A DNA stretch of 64,000 nucleotides from Paractinoplanes pyxinae (GCF_026626335.1 NZ_JAPNTZ010000003.1:1-64000), one strand, 5' to 3'. Positions 21,789 through 31,672 are shown, counted from the stretch's first letter. Program-made: numbers and translations. Notes: generated from the sequence alone by a model not told the origin.

Positions 21789-21824
21789 GGTACCGACCGT
21801 ACCGTATAGGGTACTCGGCGTACC
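21789..21824. promoter_or_regulatory. Tandem operator pair GGTAC-N5-GTACC
   Basis: Two palindromes of the form GGTAC-N5-GTACC occupy 21789-21803 and 21810-21824, exactly 21 bp (two helical turns) apart. They lie in the 60-bp gap between the divergent TetR gene and the gene at 21840. Spacing and position fit cooperative TetR dimers on one face of the DNA. That reading is inference. Confidence 0.75.
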
Positions 21825-21839
21825 TTAATGGGGGTCTCG

Positions 21840-22856
21840 ATGCGCTTCGGCATGAACTACGACACCGGGTTCGTGAGTGGTGGGTCCACGACGCACGAGC
21901 CGTTCGACCTGGGAACCGTACGGCGTGATCTGCGGGTCATTCGCGAGGAGTTGCACTGCGACGCGGTGCGCATCACCGGCGGCATTCAGGACCGGCTGGA
22001 GTTGACCGCGCGGCTGGCTGCCGAAGTGGGGCTCGAGGTCTGGTATTGCCCGTTCACCAATGGTCTGGACCGTGACGGGCTCCTGGCGTTCCTCCTCGAC
22101 GGTGCCGAGCGGGCCGAACGGCTGCGGCGCGGCGGCGCCTCGGTCGTGTACCTGACCGGTTCCGAGATCTCGATGTTCACCGACGGCTTCCTACCGGGGC
22201 GCGACCTGGCCGAGCGGATGGCGCTGTTCGCCGATCCGATGCGGATGCGAAAGGCGGTTCCGGCCGCGCAAGCCGCCTTGCGGGACTTCTTCGCAGAGGC
22301 AGTGCCCGCGGTGCGCGAGCGCTTCGGCGGGCCCGTCGGATACGCCTCGATCCCGCTGGAGGGCGTCGACTGGGCGCCGTTCGACATCATTGCCAGCGAC
22401 GCCGGCTACCGCGATGCGAGCAACGCGGCGGCGTTCCCGCAGAGCCTGGCGGCGGCCGTGGGACAGGGCAAGCCTTACGCCGCGACCGAGTTCGGCTGCT
22501 GCACGTTCCGCGGTGCGGCCGACGTCGCGGGCACGGCCGAACCGGTGACATTCGACGAGCGCGGCCGCGCGGTGAGCCTCACCGCTCCGCTCGAACGGGA
22601 CGAGGAGGGGCAGGCCCGCTACGTCGTGGACCTGCTGCGCGACTACGAGGCGGGCGGGGTGGAGGCGGCATTCGTCTACACCTTCGCGAATCGTCATCTG
22701 CCGACCACTGACGATCCCGAGCACGACTACGACTTGGCCGCGCGCGGGATTGTGCGAGTGCTGCCCGATGGAAGCTGGACGCCCAAGGCCGCTTTTCAGG
22801 CGATTGCCGAGTACGGTCGTTCGCGCGCACTTCGACGGCCGGCCGCACCATTCTGA
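21840..22856 (+). CDS. TIM-barrel protein, glycosidase-like, function unknown
   Basis: The 338-residue protein begins MRFGMNYDTGF. Alternating strands and helices suggest an (alpha/beta)8 barrel: DAVRITGG, GLEVWYCPF, SVVYLTGSEIS, GYASIPLEGVDW, PYAATEFGCC and AAFVYTFAN. Glu residues at the ends of SEIS and ATEFG sit where clan GH-A hydrolases keep catalytic acids. ATG 21840 is preferred because GGGGG lies five bases upstream. The ATG at 21828 would have no ribosome site. It is controlled by the divergent TetR and its operators. No cytosolic-export signal, so it is probably intracellular. Confidence 0.65.
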   Translation: MRFGMNYDTGFVSGGSTTHEPFDLGTVRRDLRVIREELHCDAVRITGGIQDRLELTARLAAEVGLEVWYCPFTNGLDRDGLLAFLLDGAERAERLRRGGASVVYLTGSEISMFTDGFLPGRDLAERMALFADPMRMRKAVPAAQAALRDFFAEAVPAVRERFGGPVGYASIPLEGVDWAPFDIIASDAGYRDASNAAAFPQSLAAAVGQGKPYAATEFGCCTFRGAADVAGTAEPVTFDERGRAVSLTAPLERDEEGQARYVVDLLRDYEAGGVEAAFVYTFANRHLPTTDDPEHDYDLAARGIVRVLPDGSWTPKAAFQAIAEYGRSRALRRPAAPF

Positions 22857-23013
22857 GACGGCCATCTCAATTCGCTGACCAGCGGCGATGCAATTCGATC
22901 AATGCGACGGATTTTCTCCTGAGTCCCGTCCCGATCCGTTTTCCCGGCCGCCCCCGTACTGGGTGGCAGCGGCCGGCCGAAGGTCGATCGCGGGGATGAA
23001 GGAGGGCAAGGAA

Positions 23014-23811
23014 ATGGCGAGAAGGCGTGTGGGGGCAGGAAAGCGCAGGCGGTTCCTGACCATCGGCATTTGTGCGGCCGTGGTGGCGGCGGGCGCGGTC
23101 GTGACGCCGCAGGCGTTCGCGGGTACGACGGGTGGCTCGGCGGCCAGTGCCGGCGGCGGCTCGTTCTTCGAGCGGTTGCGGGCCCGGTTCAACCAGGGCG
23201 GCGCGGGCAACGGCGGCAACGCGGGCGGCGGCAACGCCGGCGGGCAGAACGGGGCCGGCTGCTCCGATGTGGAGCTGGTCTTCGCTCGCGGCACAGGCGA
23301 GCCGCAGGGGCTGGGCATTCTGGGGCGTCCGCTGGCTCAGGCGCTCGCCGACGAGCTTCCCAACCAGACGGTTGGTTCGTTCGCGGTCGTCTACGCGGCG
23401 GCCAGCAACCAGCAGAGCGCCGGGCCGGGCGCCACCAACATGACCCAGCACATCCAGCAGGTGGCGCAGAGCTGCCCCGAGACGCAGTTCGTGATCGGTG
23501 GCTACTCGCAGGGCGCGACCGTCACCGACATCGCGATCGGCATCCGCGGCGTGGGCACTCAGGGCCAGGCCATCCCGGCCAACCTGCGGGACAAGGTCGC
23601 GGCCGTGGTGGTCTTCGGCAACCCGTTGGGCATCCGGCGGCAGACGATCGCCCGGGCCGCTCCCGAGTTCGCCGACCGCGCCGTGGAGTTCTGCGCCACC
23701 GGCGACCCGGTCTGCGGCGGCGGCAACAACTTCGCGGCCCACCTCTCGTACGCCCGCAACGGCGACGTGCCCGAGGGCGCCGAGTTCGCCGCCGGCAAGA
23801 TCGGCGGCTGA
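23014..23811 (+). CDS. Secreted cutinase
   Basis: The 265-residue alpha/beta-hydrolase has a signal peptide (residues 1-36, ending TPQAFAG) and a Gly/Asn-rich linker. The cutinase domain follows: CSDVELVFARGTGEP near the start, the nucleophile motif GGYSQGAT, the Asp in ATGDPVCGGG and the His in NNFAAHLSY. Cutinases hydrolyse ester bonds of cutin or lipids outside the cell. ATG 23014 lies seven bases after GGAGGG. Confidence 0.9.
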   Translation: MARRRVGAGKRRRFLTIGICAAVVAAGAVVTPQAFAGTTGGSAASAGGGSFFERLRARFNQGGAGNGGNAGGGNAGGQNGAGCSDVELVFARGTGEPQGLGILGRPLAQALADELPNQTVGSFAVVYAAASNQQSAGPGATNMTQHIQQVAQSCPETQFVIGGYSQGATVTDIAIGIRGVGTQGQAIPANLRDKVAAVVVFGNPLGIRRQTIARAAPEFADRAVEFCATGDPVCGGGNNFAAHLSYARNGDVPEGAEFAAGKIGG

Positions 23812-23821
23812 AAGCCGGCGA

Positions 23822-23857
23822 GGCGGGCCGGTCACCCTCGGAAGTGATCGGCCCGCC
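23822..23857. terminator. Hairpin after the cutinase gene
   Basis: GGCGGGCCG (23822-23830) pairs with CGGCCCGCC (23849-23857), and the inner GTCAC/GTGAT extends the stem. There is no clear T-run. It lies between convergent genes and may serve both. Confidence 0.55.
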
Positions 23858-23872
23858 CCGCCCTTCAAAAGG

Positions 23873-23932
23873 CCCGGCCGAAGAGCGCCCGGCCGAAGAG
23901 CGCCCGGCCGAAGAGCGCCCGGCCGAAGAGCG
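23873..23932. repeat. Four perfect 15-bp tandem repeats
   Basis: CCCGGCCGAAGAGCG is repeated four times without mismatch and without spacers, in the gap between the convergent cutinase and methyltransferase genes. It is a simple minisatellite, not a CRISPR. Confidence 0.9.
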
Positions 23933-23951
23933 CCCGCTCCGGAATCCAGGA

Positions 23952-24905
23952 CTAGTGCAGCGGTCGGCGGAGCAGAGCGACCGGCCCCAAGTCGGTCCGC
24001 ACAGTGCGGATGAGCTCGAACCCGGCGGCCGACAATTCGAGCGCGACGTCGTCGATCGGCTTGGCGAACGGCAACTGCTGAGCCTCCGCCACGAGCCGCC
24101 GCAGAGGCGCATCGGGTCCGTCGAGTTGCTGCACCAGCAGATAGCCGCCCGGCCGCAGGCTCCGCAGGATCATCGCGATCGTCGCCGCCCGCACCGGCAC
24201 CGGGAAGAACGGCTGCGCCCAGAAGGCCGCGTCGAACGCCGCGGGCTCGTCGAAGTCGCGGGCGTCCAGCACCCGCACGTCGATCCGGTCGCTGACTCCG
24301 AGTTCCGAGGCTCGCTCAGCCGCGACTGCCGCCACCGTAGGCACCACCTCGATGGTCGTGGCCCGCATGTGCGGCAGCACGGTGGCCGCGCTCAGCACGA
24401 ACCCGCTCACTCCGCTGCCCACGTCGAGCAGCCGGCCGTCGGCCATCGCTGCCCACATCTCCGGCGCCGACTCGAACAGCGCCTCGACCAGCGCGCCCGC
24501 TCCCGGGGCGGACGGCCGCAAGGCGTTGGCCCGGGCGACGACGAGAGCATCCGACGGGGTGAGCGCACCCTCGCCCGTACGCGTGATCGAACCGACCAGC
24601 CGGGCTCGGAGCACAGCCTCGTCGATCTGGGCGGCGAAGTCGACCAGCCCGCCCAGCGCCCCCGCCATGTCCTCGGTGAGCCGGAACCGCCCGTCCGCCT
24701 CCTCGGCCACACCGTGCGCCACGAGAGCGGCGAGCACGTTCCCGGCCGTACGCGCCGGAAGGCCCGAAAAGTCCGCGAACTCCTCCGCCGTACGCGCTGA
24801 CGCCAGGTACGTCGTATACCCCTTCTCTTGCGCCGCGCTCAGCAAGGCCAGCGCCTGCGCACCCCGGGCCCATGACGCCAGCGATTCAGTCACCATGTCC
24901 GGCAT
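23952..24905 (-). CDS. SAM-dependent methyltransferase (small-molecule O-methyltransferase type)
   Basis: A 317-residue protein. An N-terminal winged-helix-like dimerisation region (residues 1-100, FADFSGLPARTAGNVLAALVAHGV) precedes a Rossmann methyltransferase with SAM motif I LLDVGSGVSGFVL and the later LRPGGYLLVQQLDG. This layout is that of plant-type or antibiotic O-methyltransferases. The start is unsure: ATG 24905 (chosen) or 24896; neither has a clear Shine-Dalgarno, so a leaderless message is possible. It is divergent from the gene at 24954. Confidence 0.78.
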   Translation of the reverse strand: MPDMVTESLASWARGAQALALLSAAQEKGYTTYLASARTAEEFADFSGLPARTAGNVLAALVAHGVAEEADGRFRLTEDMAGALGGLVDFAAQIDEAVLRARLVGSITRTGEGALTPSDALVVARANALRPSAPGAGALVEALFESAPEMWAAMADGRLLDVGSGVSGFVLSAATVLPHMRATTIEVVPTVAAVAAERASELGVSDRIDVRVLDARDFDEPAAFDAAFWAQPFFPVPVRAATIAMILRSLRPGGYLLVQQLDGPDAPLRRLVAEAQQLPFAKPIDDVALELSAAGFELIRTVRTDLGPVALLRRPLH

Positions 24906-24953
24906 GATCGCAGGATGCCACTGTGGATCCGGTGACCTACCTTGACGGCTGTG

Positions 24954-25703
24954 ATGGTCGTCGCGACTGTGGCGTTCTGCATCGGAGCCCTCCTCATCGG
25001 CGGCGCCGGCATCTTCCTGCTGCTCAACTTGGGTGAGCATCGCGCGCTGCGCACGTTGCGGCGCATCGTCCCGTCGCCGATCGCGGCCAAGCCCGGCGGC
25101 CGGGTCGCGCTCGAAGGGCGGACGGAGTACGGGCCGGCGGGCCGCCAGGTCGGGCCGGTCACCGGTGAGGGCTGCGCCTGGTTCCACGTACGCCTGATTC
25201 GCGAGCCCCGACGCGGTTACACACGCGGCGACGAGGGCCCGGACCATGACCTGCTGCTCGATTTCTCGTCACCGGCCGGGTTCGCTCTGGCCGACCACAG
25301 TGGCCGCGTATCGGTCGACCCGGCCCTGCTCAGCCACCCCGACCTGCAGGGCCCGCGCGTTCCGGTCACGACGACCCTGGTGCACCGGCACACGAAGCCG
25401 GTGACCCTGCCGCCGGTGGTGGCGCCGGAATTCGTCAACGATCTGCGCCGGGGCGAGTACCTGACCCTGACCGAGACCCGGGTGCCGCGCGGGGTGGACG
25501 TTTTCGCGCTGGGCCGCCTCGACAAGGGCGAGCTCAAGCGGAGCCGGCCCGGGCTCACGGTTTTCACCTCGGACACCCGGGACAAGGCGATCGCCGCCCG
25601 CCGGGAGGGCATCGCGGTCAGCAACCGGATCATCGTCGGCTTCAGCCTGGTCGGTCTGGCGTTGGCCGGTGGCGGCGCCGGCTATCTGACCACGCTGGCC
25701 TGA
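24954..25703 (+). CDS. GIDE/MULAN-like membrane protein without RING
   Basis: The 249-residue protein has membrane segments at residues 1-24 and about 225-245 flanking a soluble region. The pattern GRVALEGR...GPVTGEGCAWFHVRLI resembles the GIDE (BAM) domain found in mitochondrial E3 ligase MUL1 and in many bacterial proteins annotated as E3 ligase family. No RING finger is present. Alternative starts TTG 24942 and GTG 24951 are in frame. The role in bacteria is unknown. Confidence 0.6.
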   Translation: MVVATVAFCIGALLIGGAGIFLLLNLGEHRALRTLRRIVPSPIAAKPGGRVALEGRTEYGPAGRQVGPVTGEGCAWFHVRLIREPRRGYTRGDEGPDHDLLLDFSSPAGFALADHSGRVSVDPALLSHPDLQGPRVPVTTTLVHRHTKPVTLPPVVAPEFVNDLRRGEYLTLTETRVPRGVDVFALGRLDKGELKRSRPGLTVFTSDTRDKAIAARREGIAVSNRIIVGFSLVGLALAGGGAGYLTTLA

Positions 25704-25741
25704 ACGCGGGTGACGGCCGGCGCCGTCACCCGCGTACGCCA

Positions 25742-27301
<1,560 letters not shown>

Positions 27302-27310
27302 TCATCCCAA

Positions 27311-27988
27311 TCAATACATATCAGCGTTCTGCCGAAACGGGCCCTGCAGCGCGGCCCACTGCAGCAGCATGATCGTCTTGGCGTCGGCGATCCGGCCGTC
27401 GGTCGTGCCGCGCAGCGCGTCGTCGAAGTCGAGCTCGACCGACTCGATGTCCTCGCCCTCCTCGGCCACGCCGCCGCCGGGGCCGGTGCGGTCGGCCGCC
27501 GTGTAGGGCGCGGCGTAGAAGTGCAGACGCTCGGTGACCGATCCGGGGCTCATCCAGACGCCGAACACGTGCTGCAATTCGCCCACGGTCACGCCGAGTT
27601 CTTCCGAGGCCTCCCGCCGGATCGCGCTGGCCGGATCGTCGTCGTCGAGCAGCCCGGCCGCGGCCTCGACGAGCATGCCGTCCGGGTGCCCGTTCACATA
27701 GACGGGGTAGCGGAACTGCCGGGTCAGCAGGACGGTGCGCCGTTCCCGGTCGTACAGCAGGATCGTCGCGCCGTCGCCCCGGTCGTACGTCTCGCGCTGC
27801 TCGGTGGTCCAGCGGCCGTCGCGGTGGCGGTAGTCGAACGTGGTGCGGCGCAGCACGTGCCACGCGGTGGCCAGCAGTTCCACGTCGCGGACGACCACGT
27901 CGGGGTTGCCGGTGAGGTCGCGTCCGATGCGGTCGAGTCCGGTGCGGCCGCGGCTGTCGGGCAGGTCGATGCCCTTAATTCCGTTCAT
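27311..27988 (-). CDS. Nudix hydrolase, NudK/YffH-like nucleoside-diphosphate sugar hydrolase
   Basis: The 225-residue protein has a Nudix box (GLLDDDDPASAIRREASEELG) and the preceding TRQFRYPVYVNG...LVEAAAG that marks the AdpP/NudK group (GDP-mannose or ADP-ribose hydrolases). ATG 27988 gives MNGIKGIDLPDSRGRTG. It is divergent from the DeoR regulator at 28048, which may control it. Confidence 0.85.
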   Translation of the reverse strand: MNGIKGIDLPDSRGRTGLDRIGRDLTGNPDVVVRDVELLATAWHVLRRTTFDYRHRDGRWTTEQRETYDRGDGATILLYDRERRTVLLTRQFRYPVYVNGHPDGMLVEAAAGLLDDDDPASAIRREASEELGVTVGELQHVFGVWMSPGSVTERLHFYAAPYTAADRTGPGGGVAEEGEDIESVELDFDDALRGTTDGRIADAKTIMLLQWAALQGPFRQNADMY

Positions 27989-28047
27989 GGTCCGGTACGC
28001 TAGCCGGGAAACGCGCAATAGTCGACAAGAATGAGGAGAAACACGCA

Positions 28048-28797
28048 ATGCTTCCGGCCGAGCGTCGTGACCTCCTGCTGGCCCGCCTGAGCTCGGACGG
28101 CAAGGTCGTGGCCAAAGACATCGCGGCCGAGCTGGGCCTGCCCGAGGACACGATCCGGCGCGATCTGCGCGAGCTGGCCGCGGCCGGTCTCTGTCAGCGG
28201 GTGTACGGCGGCGCCTTGCCGGCCGCCCCGGCCGAGGCGAACTATCAGGCCCGTACGGTCGTCGCCCCGGACAGCAAGAGGAGGGTCGCAGCCGCCGCGG
28301 CCGCCCTGATCCGCCCCGGCGCGACAGTGCTGCTCGACGGCGGCACGACGGCGCTGGCGGTCGTGGCCGCGTTGCCCGCCGACCTGCCGGCCACCGTCGT
28401 CACGCACAGCGTCACCGTGGCCGCCGCCCTGGTCGAGCACCCCACCGTCGAGGTGCTGGTGCTGGGCGGCCGGCTGTACAAGCACTCGGCGGTGACGTGC
28501 GGCGCGGCCACCGCCGAGGCCGCCCGGGGCGTCACGGCCGACCTGTTCCTGCTCGGCGTGACCGGGGTGCATCACCGGGCCGGGCTCACCACCGGCGACG
28601 CCGACGAGGCCGCCATGAAGCGCACCCTGGCGTCCCGCGCCGCCGACACGTACGTACTGGCCAGCTCCGAGAAAATCGGCGCCGCCTCGCCGTACGTCGT
28701 ACTGCCCTTCCACGAAGTCAGCGGGGTGATCACCGACGTGCCCGCGGACGACCCCGCACTCGAGGGCCTGGAAGTGCCGATCATCGGGGTGCCTTAG
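28048..28797 (+). CDS. DeoR-family transcriptional regulator
   Basis: The 249-residue protein has an N-terminal DeoR helix-turn-helix (VVAKDIAAELGLPEDTIRRDLRELA, residues 19-43). A sugar-phosphate-sensing domain follows with VLLDGGTTALAVV, VTHSVTVAAAL and LFLLGVTGVH. ATG 28048 follows GAGGAG. Regulators of this family sense phosphosugars. The 59-bp divergent spacing from the Nudix gene suggests shared control. Confidence 0.9.
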   Translation: MLPAERRDLLLARLSSDGKVVAKDIAAELGLPEDTIRRDLRELAAAGLCQRVYGGALPAAPAEANYQARTVVAPDSKRRVAAAAAALIRPGATVLLDGGTTALAVVAALPADLPATVVTHSVTVAAALVEHPTVEVLVLGGRLYKHSAVTCGAATAEAARGVTADLFLLGVTGVHHRAGLTTGDADEAAMKRTLASRAADTYVLASSEKIGAASPYVVLPFHEVSGVITDVPADDPALEGLEVPIIGVP

Positions 28798-28846
28798 GGG
28801 CAATTCCTGGATGTGCCTGGGGCGCGCCCGCGGCCAAGGTGGAGTC

Positions 28847-29875
28847 ATGAGCCTGCTCGCCGTGGCCGTCGCCGCGACCATGCTGCACCTGCCGGCGCCG
28901 ACCGGCCCGTACGAGGTCGGCGTGGTCGACCGTCATCTCGTCGACGTGTCCCGGGCCGACCCGTGGGTGCCTCAGCAGCGTCGCGAGCTCATGGTGTCGA
29001 TCTGGTACCCGGCCGTCCGCGGCGAGGGCACTCCGAAGCAGTACGTGACCCCAGCCGAATCCGCGCTGATCCTCGACCGGCTGAACGTGACCGACGTGCC
29101 GGCGGAGGTCCTGAGCACCACGGTCACCCACGCGCGTCCGGCCGCCCGCCCGCTGCCGCAGCAGAGCAAGCGCCCGCTGGTCGTGCTGTCGCCCGGGTTC
29201 GGCCTGCCCCGCTCGTCGCTCACCGGCCTGGCCGAAGACCTGGCCAGCCGCGGCTACGTGGTGGCCGGCATCGACCACACCTACGAGGCGGCGGCCGTCA
29301 CGTTCCCCGACGGGCGGGTCGCCCAGTGTGTCGCCTGCGATCTGCCGGGCATCGCCGAAAAGGTCACTGCTTCCCGCGTACGCGATGTGAGTTTCGTTCT
29401 CGACTCGTTGCACGGTGGCTACGACCCCCGGCGGGTGGCGATCGTGGGCCACTCGATCGGAGGCTCCGCCGCGTCGGCCGCCATGGTCGCCGACCGCCGC
29501 ATCGATGCCGGCGTCAACCTCGACGGCACGGTCCAGCTCCGGCTACCGGCTCGTGGCCTCGACCGCCCGTTCGTGCTGATCGGCGCCGAGAAGCACGGCA
29601 CGCCCGGCGACGATCCCTCGTGGACGAAGGCGTGGGCCCACCTGACCGGCTGGAAACGCTGGCTGTCGGTCCAGGGCACCGACCACCTCTCGTTCACCGA
29701 CTACGCGCCGCTGGCCGACCAGGCCGGCCGGCCCCTGCAACCGCTGGCCGGCGACCGCTGCCTCGAGATCACGCGCACGTACGTGGCCGCCACCGTCGAC
29801 AAGCACCTGCGCGGGCGCCCCGGCCCCCTGCCGCGTGATCCTCAGGTGATCTTCCACAACCCCGCCTACCGTTGA
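28847..29875 (+). CDS. Alpha/beta hydrolase, PAF-acetylhydrolase/lipase-like
   Basis: The 342-residue protein has a short hydrophobic N terminus (MSLLAVAVAATMLHLPAP) that may direct export. The oxyanion region is VVLSPGFGLPRSSLTGLAEDLASRGY and the nucleophile elbow is GHSIGG. A late His follows in VQGTDHLSFTDY. This arrangement fits plasma PAF-acetylhydrolase-like (PF03403-type) esterases. ATG 28847 follows GGTGGAG. A small gene starts four bases after its stop. Confidence 0.8.
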   Translation: MSLLAVAVAATMLHLPAPTGPYEVGVVDRHLVDVSRADPWVPQQRRELMVSIWYPAVRGEGTPKQYVTPAESALILDRLNVTDVPAEVLSTTVTHARPAARPLPQQSKRPLVVLSPGFGLPRSSLTGLAEDLASRGYVVAGIDHTYEAAAVTFPDGRVAQCVACDLPGIAEKVTASRVRDVSFVLDSLHGGYDPRRVAIVGHSIGGSAASAAMVADRRIDAGVNLDGTVQLRLPARGLDRPFVLIGAEKHGTPGDDPSWTKAWAHLTGWKRWLSVQGTDHLSFTDYAPLADQAGRPLQPLAGDRCLEITRTYVAATVDKHLRGRPGPLPRDPQVIFHNPAYR

Positions 29876-29879
29876 CGCC

Positions 29880-30290
29880 ATGAAGCAGTTCCGGCGAGAC
29901 TCCGGCCCCGGCAACTCGGAGTGGGGCCTCGAGGTGCTGCGGGCCGAGGTGGCCCGCCTCGGCGCCCTGATCGACGCCCCCGCGGCCGACCTGGTCGCCT
30001 TCGAGCCCCGCGACACCGGCCCCTATGTGACGGTCGACGCCGACGGCGCCTACCACTGGCTGGTGGCCGACGGCGGCCAGATCGTGCAGGACCGCGTCAC
30101 CACGTCCCGCGACGAGCTCCTGTACTGGTCGTTCGACGCCACGACGTACGCGATGGCCGGCGTCTGGGCGACCCTGCACCCCGTCGAGGGTCAGGAGTTC
30201 GGCCGGACCCTCCGGCACCGCCAGTTCGACCTGCTGCGGGCGCTCGACCCCTCCTGGGAGGAACAGCGCCGCCGCGATTGGGCCGACTGA
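29880..30290 (+). CDS. Imm63-like small protein
   Basis: A 136-residue soluble protein with a pattern like immunity family Imm63: GPYVTVDADGAYHWLVADGG, then RDELLYWSFDATTYAMA, then RTLRHRQFDLL, and a final SWEEQRRRDWAD. No toxin gene lies beside it here, so it may be an orphan immunity or a household relative. It follows the esterase with a 4-base gap. Family call is from memory and moderate. Confidence 0.55.
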   Translation: MKQFRRDSGPGNSEWGLEVLRAEVARLGALIDAPAADLVAFEPRDTGPYVTVDADGAYHWLVADGGQIVQDRVTTSRDELLYWSFDATTYAMAGVWATLHPVEGQEFGRTLRHRQFDLLRALDPSWEEQRRRDWAD

Positions 30291-30602
30291 CTACCGAAGT
30301 CCCCGCTGCCGTGCGATCTGCTCCACGGCGTCCTTGGCCTCGGCCAGCCCCGCGCCGGTGCGCTCGCGATACACCTTGATGGCCTGGATGAACTCGCCCT
30401 TGACCAGGTGGGCCACGACGTCCGGGTCTTCCGCGGCCCGCGGCTCCTCGATGCCGAGGTGCTTCATCACCGCGTCCAGCTTCCGCTCGACGGCAGCCAG
30501 CCGGGCCGCTTCCCGGCTGCCGCGCTGATCCCGCCGGGAGGCCACGATCAGGCCGAAACCGACAAGGGCGATGATGAGGGCGACGACCGTTCCGAAGTCC
30601 AT
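30291..30602 (-). CDS. Small membrane protein with L7/L12 C-terminal-like domain
   Basis: The 103-residue protein has one N-terminal membrane helix (residues 4-21). It ends in a segment (GEFIQAIKVYRERTGAGLAEAK) that resembles the ribosomal L7/L12 C-terminal fold, which is seen fused to membrane anchors in actinobacteria. Upstream on its strand GATAAT lies 9-14 bases before the ATG, so a leaderless transcript is likely. Its ATG overlaps the divergent ATG at 30601 (shared CATG). Confidence 0.75.
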   Translation of the reverse strand: MDFGTVVALIIALVGFGLIVASRRDQRGSREAARLAAVERKLDAVMKHLGIEEPRAAEDPDVVAHLVKGEFIQAIKVYRERTGAGLAEAKDAVEQIARQRGLR

Positions 30603-31257
30603 GGAGGCGATTATCGTCGCGCGTGAGCTTTCCGACCTGCCCTACGCCCGGTACCTGCAGCCGTTCGCCGAGGAGCTGACCTACGACGGCGAGTACAGCG
30701 AGGTCCACCTCGACTCGGTGGAGCTCGACGGGGTGACGGCCAACGGCTCCCGGTTCTCCGAGAGCGCGATGACCTCGGTGACCTTCACCGGCGCCGCCTT
30801 CGACCGGGCCCGCCTGGACGACGTGTGGATCTCGCGCTGCCGCTGGATCGGCGGCACCTGGGCCGACGCCCAGCTGCTGGGCGTGACCCTGGCCGACAGC
30901 GTGCTGGCCGGCGTGCAGGCCTACGGCTCGCACTGGCGTCGCGTCGTCGTCCGCGACTGCAAGATCGACAGCCTGAACCTGCGCGGCGCCAACCTGCGCG
31001 ACGTCGAGTTCCGCGACTGCGACCTCACCGAGGCCGACTTCGGCGACGCCACCCTGACCGACGTCACGTTCCCCGGCTCGGCGCTGCGCCGGGCCCGCTT
31101 CACCAAGACCGTCGTCAAGAAGCTCGACCTGCGCGGCGCCCGCGAACTCGACCTGGCCCAGGGCTGGGACTCCCTGCGCGGCGCCGTCATCAGCGTCGAC
31201 CAGCTGGCCGAAGCCGCCCCGGCTATGGCCCAGACCCTGGGCATCGTCGTCCGCTGA
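30601..31257 (+). CDS. Pentapeptide-repeat protein
   Basis: The 218-residue protein is built of A(D/N)LxX-type pentapeptide repeats (VTFTGAAFDRARLDDV, LNLRGANLRDVEFRDCDLTEADF) forming a right-handed beta-helix. Some members mimic DNA and protect gyrase (Qnr, MfpA), but this one shows no diagnostic feature of those. The start is unsure: ATG 30601 has no clear ribosome site and overlaps the divergent start; an in-frame ATG lies at 30571. Confidence 0.75.
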   Translation: MEAIIVARELSDLPYARYLQPFAEELTYDGEYSEVHLDSVELDGVTANGSRFSESAMTSVTFTGAAFDRARLDDVWISRCRWIGGTWADAQLLGVTLADSVLAGVQAYGSHWRRVVVRDCKIDSLNLRGANLRDVEFRDCDLTEADFGDATLTDVTFPGSALRRARFTKTVVKKLDLRGARELDLAQGWDSLRGAVISVDQLAEAAPAMAQTLGIVVR

Positions 31258-31258
31258 G

Positions 31259-31672
31259 TCAGGCGCTCCGGCTGTTGAGCGTCAGCTCGTGGGCGTCGGT
31301 GTCCGGCTCGTCCAGGCCGAAGCTCAGGATGCGCCGCGGGTGGACGCGGATGATCGGGGCGGCCGAGCCGTACGCCGAATCGACCGGCGCGTCGAGTGCT
31401 TCGGCCGTTCCCCGGATCTCGAGGCAGCGCACGCGCCAGGGGCTGGTCGACGGGACGTCGTCGACGACGAACGCGATCTCGGCCGTCGCGGCGACGTTGC
31501 GGAACTTGCGGCTCGCGGCCATGTTGTGTCCGGCGATGTCGATCGTGCCCGTGGCCGGGTTGTGCCGGAAGCCGACCGGACTGTTCTGCAGGGTGCCGTC
31601 GGGCCGCAGCGTGGCGAGGCGGCCCAGCATCTGGCTCGCGAGGTAGGCGACCTCGGACTCGGTGAAGGACAT
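31259..31672 (-). CDS. PPOX-class F420-dependent family protein
   Basis: The 137-residue protein has the split-barrel flavin/F420-binding fold: LASQMLGRLATLRPDGTLQNSPVGF, then DIAGHNMAASRKFRNVAATAEIAFVVDD. Such enzymes use F420H2 or FMN for reductions. The ATG at 31672 matches the usual family start MSFTE. A longer in-frame start exists at 31693. Confidence 0.82.
   Translation of the reverse strand: MSFTESEVAYLASQMLGRLATLRPDGTLQNSPVGFRHNPATGTIDIAGHNMAASRKFRNVAATAEIAFVVDDVPSTSPWRVRCLEIRGTAEALDAPVDSAYGSAAPIIRVHPRRILSFGLDEPDTDAHELTLNSRSA

Noticed and set aside
23873..23932. CRISPR-like repeat
   Set aside because: Unit is 15 bp with no spacers and no cas genes nearby.
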